Assembly: GCF_963662805.1 (NCBI RefSeq)
Contig: NZ_OY759858.1
Span: 1 to 44,650, forward strand
Direction: 5' to 3'
DNA from: an uncultured Cohaesibacter sp.
GTDB taxonomy: Bacteria; Pseudomonadota; Alphaproteobacteria; Rhizobiales; Cohaesibacteraceae
Length of the DNA stretch: 44,650 bases
This document shows, one piece after another, positions 34,441-42,944 of the stretch; within the stretch, counting starts at the first letter, position 1; the number at the start of each line of letters is the position of its first letter. The translations under genes were made by a program, and so were the position numbers. Below the pieces are notes generated by a model. The model saw only the letters and a list, made by a program, of their open reading frames with translations, did no database searches and was not told where the DNA came from.

Positions 34441-35631
34441 ATGGCTAAGGAAAAGTTTGAACGCACTAAGCCGCATGTGAACATCGGCACGATTGGTCAC
34501 GTTGACCATGGTAAAACCACCCTGACTGCAGCTATCACCATGACCCTCGCGGAAACCGGTGGTGCGACTGCTAAGGCTTATGACGAGATCGACGGCGCTC
34601 CTGAAGAGAAAGCCCGCGGCATCACCATCTCGACGGCCCACGTCGAGTATGAAACCGCCGCTCGCCACTATGCCCACGTCGATTGCCCGGGCCACGCTGA
34701 CTATGTGAAAAACATGATCACCGGTGCTGCCCAGATGGACGGCGCGATCCTGGTTTGCTCTGCTGCTGACGGCCCGATGCCCCAGACCCGCGAGCACATC
34801 CTGCTTGCTCGTCAGGTTGGCGTGCCTGCGCTTGTTGTCTACCTCAACAAAGTTGATCAGGTCGACGACGAAGAGCTCCTTGAGCTGGTTGAAATGGAAG
34901 TTCGCGAACTTCTGGAAAGCTACGAGTTCCCTGGCGATGAAATCCCCATCGTCAAAGGCTCTGCTCTTGCTGCCGTTGAAAACCGTGATCCTGAAATCGG
35001 CCGTGATTCCATCCGCGCCCTGATGGACGCTGTTGACGAATATATCCCGACCCCTGATCGTCCTCGTGACCTTCCGTTCCTTCTGCCGATCGAAGACGTG
35101 TTCTCGATCTCCGGTCGTGGTACGGTTGTTACCGGTCGTGTTGAGCGCGGTATCATCAAGGTTGGTGAAGAGATCGAAATCGTCGGCATCAAAGACACCC
35201 AGAAAACCACCTGCACCGGTGTTGAAATGTTCCGCAAGCTGCTTGATAGCGGTGAAGCTGGCGACAACGTTGGTGTTCTTCTGCGTGGTACCAAACGTGA
35301 AGACGTTGAGCGTGGTCAGGTTCTTTGCAAGCCGGGTTCCGTTACCCCGCACACGAAGTTCAAGGCTGAAGCCTACATTCTGACGAAAGAAGAAGGTGGT
35401 CGTCATACCCCGTTCTTCACCAACTATCGTCCTCAGTTCTATTTCCGCACCACCGACGTTACCGGTGTTGTGACCCTCGACGAGGGCGTGGAAATGGTTA
35501 TGCCAGGCGATAACGTGAACATGAATGTACAGCTGATCGTACCGATCGCCATGGAAGAAAAGCTGCGCTTCGCTATCCGCGAAGGTGGCCGTACCGTAGG
35601 CGCCGGCATCGTTGGCGCTATCGTCGAGTAA
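34441..35631 (+). CDS. tuf: Elongation factor Tu, copy 2
   Basis: 396 residues, the same sequence as the copy at 16086. ATG 34441 is preceded by GGAG; the open frame extends to 34420 but that adds a non-family tail. It sits in the standard str position between fusA and rpsJ, so it is transcribed with the long str-S10-spc cluster, unlike copy 1, which has its own terminator. Silent differences from copy 1 are spread over the middle of the gene, while long stretches at both ends are identical, a sign of gene conversion. Confidence 0.97.
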   Translation: MAKEKFERTKPHVNIGTIGHVDHGKTTLTAAITMTLAETGGATAKAYDEIDGAPEEKARGITISTAHVEYETAARHYAHVDCPGHADYVKNMITGAAQMDGAILVCSAADGPMPQTREHILLARQVGVPALVVYLNKVDQVDDEELLELVEMEVRELLESYEFPGDEIPIVKGSALAAVENRDPEIGRDSIRALMDAVDEYIPTPDRPRDLPFLLPIEDVFSISGRGTVVTGRVERGIIKVGEEIEIVGIKDTQKTTCTGVEMFRKLLDSGEAGDNVGVLLRGTKREDVERGQVLCKPGSVTPHTKFKAEAYILTKEEGGRHTPFFTNYRPQFYFRTTDVTGVVTLDEGVEMVMPGDNVNMNVQLIVPIAMEEKLRFAIREGGRTVGAGIVGAIVE

Positions 35632-35642
35632 TCATTAGGGCA

Positions 35643-35672
35643 GGGGTGCCATGGGCACGCCCTTGGTACCCC
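35643..35672 (+). promoter_or_regulatory. Hairpin in the tuf-rpsJ spacer
   Basis: GGGGTGCC (35643-35650) pairs with GGTACCCC (35665-35672), with one G-U pair in RNA; the loop contains GGGC and GCCC that could pair in turn. It lies about 20 bases before the rpsJ start, where it could modulate S10 operon expression. There is no T tract. Confidence 0.45.
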
Positions 35673-35691
35673 GGTCTTTGAGGTTGAAAAT

Positions 35692-36000
35692 ATGAACGGT
35701 CAGAATATTCGAATTCGCCTTAAGGCATTCGACCATCGCATTCTCGATACGTCGGCAAAAGAAATCGTCTCCACGGCAAAGCGCACCGGCGCAAATGTTC
35801 GTGGTCCGGTTCCGCTTCCGACCCACATCGAGAAGTTCACTGTCAACCGTTCGCCGCATGTCAACAAGAAAAGCCGTGAGCAGTTCGAGATCCGTACGCA
35901 CAAGCGTCTCCTCGACATCATCGATCCGACCCCTCAGACGGTCGATGCCCTCATGAAGCTTGACCTTGCGGCCGGTGTGGACGTTGAAATTAAGCTCTAA
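35692..36000 (+). CDS. rpsJ: 30S ribosomal protein S10 (NusE)
   Basis: 102 residues: MNGQNIRIRLKAFDHRILDT, AKEIVSTAKRTGANVRGPVP, LPTHIEKFTVNRSPHVNKKS and REQFEIRTHKRLLDI. The second role of S10 is antitermination with NusB at ribosomal RNA operons, and it links NusG to the ribosome. It is the first gene of the S10 cluster, with tuf upstream and a hairpin between. Confidence 0.98.
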   Translation: MNGQNIRIRLKAFDHRILDTSAKEIVSTAKRTGANVRGPVPLPTHIEKFTVNRSPHVNKKSREQFEIRTHKRLLDIIDPTPQTVDALMKLDLAAGVDVEIKL

Positions 36001-36024
36001 CGTGAGCGAGAGGCAAGAGTAGCC

Positions 36025-36753
36025 ATGCGTTCTGGTGTGATCGCACAGAAGTTGGGAATGACCCGCATTTATACCGAGGACGGCGAGCACGTTCCGGTAA
36101 CTGTTCTCAAAATCGAGAACTGCCAGGTTGTCGCCCAGCGTACTGTAGAGAAAAACGGCTATACCGCACTTCAGTTGGGTGCAGGTACCGCCAAAGTTAA
36201 AAATGTTACGCAGCCCATGCGCGGCCACTTCGCCGTTGCAAAGGTTGAACCGAAACGGAAAGTGGCCGAGTTTCGTGTCAGCGAAGACAACCTCATTGAG
36301 GTTGGTGCTGAGTTGACCGCGGATCACTATGTTGCTGGTCAGCATGTGGATGTTGTCGGTACGTCGATTGGTAAAGGCTTCGCCGGCTCCATGAAACGCC
36401 ACAACTTCGGCGGCGGTCGTGCAACACACGGTGTGTCTGTTTCTCACCGTGCCCACGGTTCCACGGGTCAGTGTCAGGATCCCGGTAAGGTCTTTAAAGG
36501 CAAGAAGATGGCTGGTCACATGGGTTCTACCCGCGTTACCACGCAGAATCTGAAAGTCGTCAAGACCGATGCCGATCGCGGCCTGGTTCTGGTTCAGGGT
36601 GCTGTGCCCGGTTCCAAGGGCGGCTGGATCCTGATCAAGGATGCCGTGAAAAAAGCGCGTCCGGCCGAAGCTCCGCTTCCAGGCGCTGTCCGTGCTGCTG
36701 TTGCAGCCGCTCAGGCCCCTGCAGCTGAAGCTCCAGTCGAGGGGGGTGAATAA
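36025..36753 (+). CDS. rplC: 50S ribosomal protein L3
   Basis: 242 residues: MRSGVIAQKLGMTRIYTEDG, VTVLKIENCQVVAQRTVEKN and the long tentacle SIGKGFAGSMKRHNFGGGRA reaching to the peptidyl-transferase centre; the central Gln in SHRAHGSTGQCQDPGKV is the methylation site in E. coli. A 40-residue Ala/Pro-rich tail (PAEAPLPGAVRAAVAAAQAP) is longer than in enterics and typical of alphaproteobacteria. It stands 3 bases before rplD. Confidence 0.97.
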   Translation: MRSGVIAQKLGMTRIYTEDGEHVPVTVLKIENCQVVAQRTVEKNGYTALQLGAGTAKVKNVTQPMRGHFAVAKVEPKRKVAEFRVSEDNLIEVGAELTADHYVAGQHVDVVGTSIGKGFAGSMKRHNFGGGRATHGVSVSHRAHGSTGQCQDPGKVFKGKKMAGHMGSTRVTTQNLKVVKTDADRGLVLVQGAVPGSKGGWILIKDAVKKARPAEAPLPGAVRAAVAAAQAPAAEAPVEGGE

Positions 36754-36756
36754 GGT

Positions 36757-37377
36757 ATGGAACTGAAAGTCAAAACCCTCGATGGCAAGGCTGCCGGTTC
36801 AGTCGATCTTTCTGACGCTGTGTTCGGTCTCGAACCGCGTGCCGATATCATGGCTCGCATGGTTCGCTACCAGCAGATGAAGAAAATGGCTGGCACGCAC
36901 AAGACCAAAACCCGTGCTGAAGTGACTGGCACCACCAAGAAATACCTTCGTCAGAAGGGTTCGGGCGGTGCTCGTCATGGCAACAAGAAAGTGCCGCAGT
37001 TCCGTGGTGGTGGTCGTGCTTTTGGTCCGGTTGTCCGTGACCATGGCATTGAGCTGCCTAAGAAAATTCGTGCGCTTGCGCTCAAGCATGCCCTGTCTAC
37101 CAAACTCAAGAATGACAGCTTGATCATTCTCGATGATGTGAAGGCAGAAGCACCAAAGACCGCAGCCGTGAAGAAACAGTTCTCCGGTCTGGGCATCGCA
37201 AATGCTCTTATCATTTCCGGCAAGGAAGTTGATGAGAATTTTGCAAAAGCTGCCCGCAACATCGTTGGTATCGATGTGTTGCCGGTTCAGGGCATCAACG
37301 TTCTTGATGTTCTGCGTCGCGATACTCTGGTGCTGACCAAGGCCGCAGTCGATGCTCTGGAGGAACGGTTCAAATGA
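36757..37377 (+). CDS. rplD: 50S ribosomal protein L4
   Basis: 206 residues. The loop that lines the exit tunnel is visible: TKTRAEVTGTTKKYLRQKGS, GGARHGNKKVPQFRGGGRAF. The C-terminal half binds rRNA. Macrolide resistance changes occur in this loop elsewhere; none is evident. The stop overlaps the rplW start by four bases (ATGA), which implies translational coupling. L4 autoregulation of the S10 operon is known in gammaproteobacteria; its presence here is unproven. Confidence 0.97.
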   Translation: MELKVKTLDGKAAGSVDLSDAVFGLEPRADIMARMVRYQQMKKMAGTHKTKTRAEVTGTTKKYLRQKGSGGARHGNKKVPQFRGGGRAFGPVVRDHGIELPKKIRALALKHALSTKLKNDSLIILDDVKAEAPKTAAVKKQFSGLGIANALIISGKEVDENFAKAARNIVGIDVLPVQGINVLDVLRRDTLVLTKAAVDALEERFK

Positions 37378-37667
37378 CCAACCTTCGTCATTACGATATC
37401 ATCCGCAGCCCGGTGATCACCGAGAAAGCTACCATCCAGTCCGAACAGGACAAGGTCGTTTTCAACGTATCCAAGGATGCGACCAAATCTGAAATCAAGG
37501 CCGCCGTTGAGGCCCTGTTCTCTGTCAAAGTCAAAAGCGTCAACACGCTGCTCCGCAAGGGCAAAGTCAAACGCTTCAAAGGCATTGTCGGTAAACAGGT
37601 TGATGTCAAAAAAGCGATTGTTACCCTCGAAGAGGGCCAATCCATTGACGTCACGACTGGTCTTTAA
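37374..37667 (+). CDS. rplW: 50S ribosomal protein L23
   Basis: 97 residues: HYDIIRSPVITEKATIQSEQ, VFNVSKDATKSEIKAAVEAL, FSVKVKSVNTLLRKGKVKRF. L23 lies at the tunnel exit and docks SRP and trigger factor. Its start overlaps the rplD stop. A 24-base spacer leads to rplB. Confidence 0.97.
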   Translation: MTNLRHYDIIRSPVITEKATIQSEQDKVVFNVSKDATKSEIKAAVEALFSVKVKSVNTLLRKGKVKRFKGIVGKQVDVKKAIVTLEEGQSIDVTTGL

Positions 37668-37691
37668 GCAAAACGGGATAGGCTTTAAGTC

Positions 37692-38528
37692 ATGGCACTC
37701 AAGACCTTCAAACCGACAAGCCCAGGCACCCGTCAGCTGGTGATTGTTGACCGTTCCGATCTCTGGAAAGGGAAACCGGTCAAAACTCTCACCGAAGGCC
37801 TGACCAAGTCTGGCGGTCGTAACAATGCTGGTCGCGTCACGGCACGTCGTCGTGGTGGCGGTCACAAGCGCAGCTACCGTATCATCGACTTCAAGCGTCG
37901 CAAGTTCGACGTTGTCGGTACGGTAGAGCGTCTGGAATATGATCCGAACCGTACGGCATTCATTGCTCTGGTTACCTATGAAGACGGCGAGCAGGCCTAC
38001 ATCCTGGCTCCTCAGCGCCTGCGCGCTGGAGACAAGGTTGTTTCTGCCAGCAAAGCTGCCGACATCAAACCGGGCAACGCAATGCCTCTGGCCTACATGC
38101 CGGTCGGTACCATCATCCACAATGTGGAGATGAAACCGGGCAAGGGCGGTCAGATCGCTCGCTCCGCTGGTGCTTATGCCCAGCTGGTCGGTCGTGACCA
38201 CGGTTATGCGATCGTTCGTCTGAACTCCGGCGAGACTCGTCTCGTGCATGGCACTTGCATGGCATCTGTCGGCGCTGTGTCGAACCCGGAACATTCGAAC
38301 ATCAATCTCGGTAAAGCCGGTCGTAACCGTTGGCTCGGTAAACGTCCGGAAGTGCGCGGTGTCGTTATGAACCCGGTTGATCACCCACATGGTGGTGGTG
38401 AAGGCCGGACCTCTGGTGGCCGTCATCCTGTGTCTCCATGGGGTAAGCCGACCAAAGGCAAGCGTACTCGCTCCAACAAGTCGACCGACAAGTTTATTGT
38501 TCGTAGTCGGCATCAGCGCAAGAAATAA
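37692..38528 (+). CDS. rplB: 50S ribosomal protein L2
   Basis: 278 residues: MALKTFKPTSPGTRQLVIVD, GGGHKRSYRIIDFKRRKFDV, and the C-terminal RGVVMNPVDHPHGGGEGRTS with the conserved His implicated near the peptidyl-transferase site, ending in FIVRSRHQRKK. L2 is a primary 23S binding protein joining subunits. The ATG follows GGCTTTAAGTC. Ten bases separate it from rpsS. Confidence 0.98.
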   Translation: MALKTFKPTSPGTRQLVIVDRSDLWKGKPVKTLTEGLTKSGGRNNAGRVTARRRGGGHKRSYRIIDFKRRKFDVVGTVERLEYDPNRTAFIALVTYEDGEQAYILAPQRLRAGDKVVSASKAADIKPGNAMPLAYMPVGTIIHNVEMKPGKGGQIARSAGAYAQLVGRDHGYAIVRLNSGETRLVHGTCMASVGAVSNPEHSNINLGKAGRNRWLGKRPEVRGVVMNPVDHPHGGGEGRTSGGRHPVSPWGKPTKGKRTRSNKSTDKFIVRSRHQRKK

Positions 38529-38538
38529 GGGTTAACCG

Positions 38539-38817
38539 ATGGCACGTTCTGTTTGGAAAGGTCCGTTTGTCGACGGATACCTCCTGAAGAAGGCAGACAA
38601 GGTTCGCTCTTCTGGTCGCAGCGAAGTGATCAAGACCTGGAGCCGCCGCTCCACGATCTTGCCGCACTTCGTCGGTCTCACCTTCGGTGTGTATAACGGT
38701 CAGAAGCATGTACCGGTTCTCGTCTCGGAAGAGATGGTCGGTCACAAGTTTGGCGAATTTTCTCCCTCCCGTACCTATTACGGTCACGGGGCCGACAAAA
38801 AGGCGAAGAGGAAATAA
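38539..38817 (+). CDS. rpsS: 30S ribosomal protein S19
   Basis: 92 residues: MARSVWKGPFVDGYLLKKAD, then KTWSRRSTILPHFVGLTFGV and HKFGEFSPSRTYYGHGADKK. S19 forms the 30S head with S13 and lies near the A-site finger. It shares one base with rplV (TAATG). Confidence 0.98.
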   Translation: MARSVWKGPFVDGYLLKKADKVRSSGRSEVIKTWSRRSTILPHFVGLTFGVYNGQKHVPVLVSEEMVGHKFGEFSPSRTYYGHGADKKAKRK

Positions 38818-39197
38818 TGGGTAAGGCAAAACGCGCACGCGTCCTTAAAGACAATGAGGCAAAAGCGGTCAGCCGCATGCTTCGTACGTCGCCGCAGAAG
38901 CTGAACCTTGTCGCAGCGATGATCCGGGGTAAAAAGGCAGATAAGGCTCTGGCCGATCTGACTTTCTCCTCCAAACGCATCGCTAAAGATGTGAAAAAGT
39001 GTTTGGAATCTGCGATCGCCAACGCTGAAAACAACCACGAGCTGGATGTTGACAGCCTGATTGTAGCAGAAGCTTATGTTGGTAAGGCACTTGTGATGAA
39101 ACGCTGGCAACCGCGGGCTCGCGGCCGCGTCGGCAAGATCCTCAAGCCTTTCTCCAACCTGACGATTGTCGTTCGTGAAGTTGAGGAGACTGCCTGA
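38817..39197 (+). CDS. rplV: 50S ribosomal protein L22
   Basis: 126 residues: MGKAKRARVLKDNEAKAVSR, LRTSPQKLNLVAAMIRGKKA, and the tunnel-lining hairpin RWQPRARGRVGKILKPFSNL. It shares one base with each neighbour (TAATG and TGATG), so translation of rpsS, rplV and rpsC is probably coupled. Confidence 0.98.
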   Translation: MGKAKRARVLKDNEAKAVSRMLRTSPQKLNLVAAMIRGKKADKALADLTFSSKRIAKDVKKCLESAIANAENNHELDVDSLIVAEAYVGKALVMKRWQPRARGRVGKILKPFSNLTIVVREVEETA

Positions 39198-39922
39198 TGG
39201 GTCACAAGGTCAATCCAATCGGACTTCGTCTGGGCATCAACCGTACTTGGGACTCCCGCTGGTATGCGGCCAAGGGCGAGTATGGCAGCCTGCTGCACGA
39301 AGACTACGCAATCCGCAACATGCTTGAGAAAGAACTCAAGCAGGCTGCTGTATCCAAGATCGTTATCGAGCGCCCGCACAAAAAGTGTCGCGTTACCATT
39401 CACTCTGCTCGTCCGGGCATTGTGATCGGTAAAAAAGGTGCCGACATCGAGAAACTTCGCGCCAAGGTCGGCAAACTGACCAGCTCTGACGTACACATCA
39501 ACATTGTTGAAGTACGCAAGCCGGAAACCGATGCCAACCTCGTTGCCCAGTCCATCGCTCAGCAGTTGGAACGCCGTGTTGCTTTCCGTCGCGCGATGAA
39601 ACGGGCAGTGCAGTCCGCCATGCGGATGGGTGCTGAAGGCATTCGTATCAACTGTGCTGGCCGTCTGGGTGGTGCAGAGATCGCACGTACCGAATGGTAT
39701 CGTGAAGGTCGCGTGCCGCTTCATACCCTGCGCGCGGACATCGATTATGGTACTGCTGAAGCTTTGACCGCTTACGGCATCTCCGGCATCAAGGTGTGGA
39801 TCTACAAAGGCGAGATCATGGAACATGATCCTCTTGCCTCTGAGCGCCGCGCTTCCGAAGGCCAGGATGCAGGTAACAACAACAGCAATCAGCGCCGTCG
39901 TAGCAACAAGCCTGCTGCTTAA
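39197..39922 (+). CDS. rpsC: 30S ribosomal protein S3
   Basis: 241 residues: MGHKVNPIGLRLGINRTWDS, a KH domain with GIVIGKKGADIEKLRAKVGK, and the C-terminal domain GIRINCAGRLGGAEIARTEW. The tail is rich in Asn and Arg (AGNNNSNQRRRSNKPAA) and family-variable. S3 lines the mRNA entry channel and has helicase-like function with S4 and S5. Confidence 0.98.
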   Translation: MGHKVNPIGLRLGINRTWDSRWYAAKGEYGSLLHEDYAIRNMLEKELKQAAVSKIVIERPHKKCRVTIHSARPGIVIGKKGADIEKLRAKVGKLTSSDVHINIVEVRKPETDANLVAQSIAQQLERRVAFRRAMKRAVQSAMRMGAEGIRINCAGRLGGAEIARTEWYREGRVPLHTLRADIDYGTAEALTAYGISGIKVWIYKGEIMEHDPLASERRASEGQDAGNNNSNQRRRSNKPAA

Positions 39923-39955
39923 TGTTGGCCTCTAGCTGATTAAGAGAGATAAGAA

Positions 39956-40369
39956 ATGCTGCAACCTAAGCGCACAAAATATCGCAAGCAGCACAAAGGC
40001 CGCATTCACGGCAACGCAAAGGGCGGCTATGAGCTGAACTTTGGCGCCTACGGCCTGAAGGCTCAAGAGCCTGCGCGCATCACCGCTCGTCAGATCGAAG
40101 CTGCGCGACGTGCTATGACCCGTCACATGAAACGTGCCGGTCGTGTGTGGATCCGTGTGTTCCCGGATTTGCCCGTATCCAAGAAACCTACCGAAGTCCG
40201 CATGGGTAAAGGTAAAGGTTCTCCTGAATATTGGGCTGCTCGTGTAGCACCGGGCCGGATCATGTTTGAAATTGATGGTGTGCCGGTCGATATCGCCCGG
40301 GAAGCCATGCGGCTTGCTGCTGCGAAGTTGCCGATCAAGACGCGCTTCGTAGAGCGCATCGCCGACTAA
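39956..40369 (+). CDS. rplP: 50S ribosomal protein L16
   Basis: 137 residues: MLQPKRTKYRKQHKGRIHGN, then FGAYGLKAQEPARITARQIE, AARRAMTRHMKRAGRVWIRV and MGKGKGSPEYWAARVAPGRI. L16 supports the A-site tRNA near the peptidyl-transferase centre. GAGATAAG precedes the ATG; 20 bases follow before rpmC. Confidence 0.98.
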   Translation: MLQPKRTKYRKQHKGRIHGNAKGGYELNFGAYGLKAQEPARITARQIEAARRAMTRHMKRAGRVWIRVFPDLPVSKKPTEVRMGKGKGSPEYWAARVAPGRIMFEIDGVPVDIAREAMRLAAAKLPIKTRFVERIAD

Positions 40370-40389
40370 CGGTGTGAAGGGATACCCCG

Positions 40390-40590
40390 ATGAAAGCATC
40401 AGATGTCCGCGCGATGACGTCGGACCAAATTGCTGACGAACTGGAAAAACTGAAGAAAGAGCAGCTTAACCTGCGCTTTCAGCAGGCCACTGGTCAGTTG
40501 GAAAATACTGTGCGTGTTCGGCAGGTTCGCCGCGATATCGCACGCCTGATGACGATCGCTCGTGAAAACAGCGCATCGGCAGCAGAATAG
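40390..40590 (+). CDS. rpmC: 50S ribosomal protein L29
   Basis: 66 residues: MKASDVRAMTSDQIADELEK, LKKEQLNLRFQQATGQLENT, VRVRQVRRDIARLMTIAREN. A small helical-hairpin protein at the tunnel exit near L23. Ten bases separate its stop from the rpsQ start. Confidence 0.97.
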   Translation: MKASDVRAMTSDQIADELEKLKKEQLNLRFQQATGQLENTVRVRQVRRDIARLMTIARENSASAAE

Positions 40591-40600
40591 GAGAGACGGG

Positions 40601-40846
40601 ATGCCAAAACGAATTTTGCAAGGCCTCGTCGTCAGCGACAAGCAGGATAAAACCGTCGTCGTCAAAGTCGAACGCCGTTTCACGCACCCGCTTCTGAAGA
40701 AGACTGTGCGTCGTTCCAAGCGTTACCAGGCTCACGACGAAGGAAATGCCTTCAAAGTAGGTGATCAGATTTACATTCAGGAATCTGCCCCTATTTCGAA
40801 ATCGAAACGTTGGGTCGTAGTTGGCAAGGATCTTCCTTCAGCTTAA
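40601..40846 (+). CDS. rpsQ: 30S ribosomal protein S17
   Basis: 81 residues from ATG 40601, preceded by GGAGAG: MPKRILQGLVVSDKQDKTVV, VKVERRFTHPLLKKTVRRSK, then YQAHDEGNAFKVGDQIYIQE. The frame is open upstream to 40562 but that part overlaps rpmC. S17 is a primary 16S-binding OB-fold protein. Confidence 0.97.
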   Translation: MPKRILQGLVVSDKQDKTVVVKVERRFTHPLLKKTVRRSKRYQAHDEGNAFKVGDQIYIQESAPISKSKRWVVVGKDLPSA

Positions 40847-40917
40847 CCCGATTTGTGAAATTGGACGTAAATCCGGCGCAGCGATGCGCAACGGAAAAAT
40901 TATAAAGGCGGCCAGTC

Positions 40918-41286
40918 ATGATTCAGATGCAAACAAACCTTGACGTCGCGGACAACTCCGGCGCTCGTCGTGTCATGTGCATCAAAGTGCTCGGCGGCTC
41001 CAAACGGAAATATGCTGGCATTGGCGACATCATTGTTGTCTCTGTCAAGGAAGCTATTCCGCGCGGACGCGTCAAGAAGGGCGACGTGATGAAGGCAGTT
41101 GTGGTTCGTACCGCAAAGGCTATTCGTCGTCCGGACGGCAGCGTCATCCGTTTTGACCGCAGTGCAGCTGTTCTTGTGAACAACAACAAGGAACCGATCG
41201 GTACTCGTATCTTCGGCCCGGTTCCGCGTGAGCTTCGCGCCCACAACCATATGAAGATCATTTCCCTTGCTCCGGAGGTGCTGTAA
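40918..41286 (+). CDS. rplN: 50S ribosomal protein L14
   Basis: 122 residues: MIQMQTNLDVADNSGARRVM, CIKVLGGSKRKYAGIGDIIV, RGRVKKGDVMKAVVVRTAKA, ending ELRAHNHMKIISLAPEVL. L14 lies at the intersubunit face and is the RsfS silencing-factor site. A 71-base gap before it includes a purine-rich leader. It overlaps rplX by one base (TAATG). Confidence 0.98.
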   Translation: MIQMQTNLDVADNSGARRVMCIKVLGGSKRKYAGIGDIIVVSVKEAIPRGRVKKGDVMKAVVVRTAKAIRRPDGSVIRFDRSAAVLVNNNKEPIGTRIFGPVPRELRAHNHMKIISLAPEVL

Positions 41287-41603
41287 TGGCTGCGAAACTC
41301 AAAAAGGGTGATCGCGTCATTGTTCTTGCCGGTAAAGACAAGGGCAAGAGCGGTGAAATTGTGCAGGTGATGCCAGCTGAAGAGCGGGCGATCGTGCGCG
41401 GTATCAATCTGGTCAAGCGTCATCAGCGCCAGACTCAGGTTCAGGAAGGTGGCATCATCACCAAAGAAGCCTCCATTCACCTGTCCAATCTGGCGATTGC
41501 TGACCCGAAAGACAACAAACCGACCCGTGTCGGCTTTGAGGTCAAGGAAGACGGCACCAAGGTGCGCGTGGCCAAGCGTTCGGGAGATGTGATTGATGGC
41601 TGA
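41286..41603 (+). CDS. rplX: 50S ribosomal protein L24
   Basis: 105 residues with an N-terminal KOW domain: KLKKGDRVIVLAGKDKGKSG, then GINLVKRHQRQTQVQEGGII, IHLSNLAIADPKDNKPTRVG. L24 starts 50S assembly. Its last eight bases overlap rplE. Confidence 0.97.
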   Translation: MAAKLKKGDRVIVLAGKDKGKSGEIVQVMPAEERAIVRGINLVKRHQRQTQVQEGGIITKEASIHLSNLAIADPKDNKPTRVGFEVKEDGTKVRVAKRSGDVIDG

Positions 41604-42153
41604 GGCTGCTTACGCTCCGCGTCTCAAGACGCAGTATGAAAATGTGATCCGCGCCAATATGCAGGAAAAGTACAGTTACTCCAATCCGCACCGGATGCCG
41701 AAACTGGAAAAAATTGTCCTGAACATGGGTGTCGGTGAAGCGGTCGGTGATTCCAAGAAGATCAAATCTGCTTTGGAAGATCTGCAGGCCATTGCCGGTC
41801 AGAAACCGGTTGTGACCAAAGCTCGCAAATCCATCGCAACCTTCAAGGTTCGCGAAGGCATGCCGATTGGCGTGAAAGTGACTTTGCGCGGTGACCGCAT
41901 GTACGAATTCCTCGATCGTCTGATCACGATTGCACTGCCTCGGGTACGTGACTTCCGTGGTCTGAACGGGAAAAGCTTTGACGGCAATGGCAACTATGCC
42001 ATGGGTCTTAAAGAGCATATCGTTTTCCCAGAGATCGATTACGACAAAGTTGACCAGATTTGGGGCATGGACATCATCGTGTGCACAAGCACAAGCAATG
42101 ATGACGAAGCACGTGCTCTTCTGAGTGAATTCAACTTCCCGTTCAGCCGATAA
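41596..42153 (+). CDS. rplE: 50S ribosomal protein L5
   Basis: 185 residues from ATG 41596; a TTG one codon earlier is a less likely start. Motifs: PRLKTQYENVIRANMQEKYS, PKLEKIVLNMGVGEAVGDSK, RKSIATFKVREGMPIGVKVT, VRDFRGLNGKSFDGNGNYAM and FPEIDYDKVDQIWGMDI. L5 binds 5S rRNA and contacts P-site tRNA. It overlaps rplX by eight bases. Confidence 0.97.
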   Translation: MAEAAYAPRLKTQYENVIRANMQEKYSYSNPHRMPKLEKIVLNMGVGEAVGDSKKIKSALEDLQAIAGQKPVVTKARKSIATFKVREGMPIGVKVTLRGDRMYEFLDRLITIALPRVRDFRGLNGKSFDGNGNYAMGLKEHIVFPEIDYDKVDQIWGMDIIVCTSTSNDDEARALLSEFNFPFSR

Positions 42154-42182
42154 GGTCCCGCGGAAAGTACGAGGAAAAAGAA

Positions 42183-42488
42183 ATGGCTAAAAAGAGCTCT
42201 GTTGAAAAGAACAAGACTCGCGAACGCCTGGTTTCGAAATATGCTGCGAAGCGTGCGAAACTGAAAGCTCTTGCGAACGATGAGTCTCTGTCTCTTGAAG
42301 AGCGGTTCAAGGCTCGCCTGAAGCTTGCCGAGCTTCCGCGCAACTCCGCATCCATCCGCATCCGCAACCGCTGCGAAGTCACGGGTCGTCCCCGTGGTTA
42401 TTATCGCAAGTTGAAGATGTCACGTATTTCTCTTCGTGAACTGGGCAACATGGGTAAGATCCCTGGCCTGGTGAAGTCGAGCTGGTAA
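42183..42488 (+). CDS. rpsN: 30S ribosomal protein S14 (long, zinc-free form)
   Basis: 101 residues: MAKKSSVEKNKTRERLVSKY, LPRNSASIRIRNRCEVTGRP, RGYYRKLKMSRISLRELGNM. Only one cysteine remains where zinc-type S14 has four, so this is the zinc-free C-minus form usual in proteobacteria. S14 builds the 30S head. GAGGAAAAAG precedes the ATG. Confidence 0.98.
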   Translation: MAKKSSVEKNKTRERLVSKYAAKRAKLKALANDESLSLEERFKARLKLAELPRNSASIRIRNRCEVTGRPRGYYRKLKMSRISLRELGNMGKIPGLVKSSW

Positions 42489-42501
42489 GGAGCGCGGTCC
42501 C

Positions 42502-42900
42502 ATGGCAATGACTGATCCCCTTGGGGATATGCTGACACGCATCCGCAATGCGCAGATGCGTAATAAAGTGAAAGTTTCCACTCCTGCCTCCAAATTGCGT
42601 CAGCGCGTGCTTGACGTATTGGCATCAGAGGGTTACATCCGCGGCTATACCACCGTCGAATTCGAAGGCGGCAAGTCCGAGCTCGAAATCGAGCTGAAAT
42701 ACTTCGATGGAGAGCCGGTGATCCGTGAAATCCAGCGTGTGTCCAAACCTGGCCGCCGTGTGTATGCATCCGTGAAGAATATTCCGCGCATTCACAATGG
42801 TCTTGGTGTGTCGATCGTTTCCACCCCTAAGGGTGTAATGGCCGACCATGATGCACGTGAGCAAAACGTAGGTGGTGAGGTCCTGTGCCGCGTCTTCTGA
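42502..42900 (+). CDS. rpsH: 30S ribosomal protein S8
   Basis: 132 residues: MAMTDPLGDMLTRIRNAQMR, then KVSTPASKLRQRVLDVLASE and the C-terminal GVSIVSTPKGVMADHDAREQ, GGEVLCRVF. S8 is a primary 16S-binding protein; in E. coli it represses the spc operon by binding upstream of rplE. 13 bases after rpsN. Confidence 0.98.
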   Translation: MAMTDPLGDMLTRIRNAQMRNKVKVSTPASKLRQRVLDVLASEGYIRGYTTVEFEGGKSELEIELKYFDGEPVIREIQRVSKPGRRVYASVKNIPRIHNGLGVSIVSTPKGVMADHDAREQNVGGEVLCRVF

Positions 42901-42944
42901 TGCGGCACTGATCTTATTGCTCCAGATCCGGACAGGTTAGTCTT

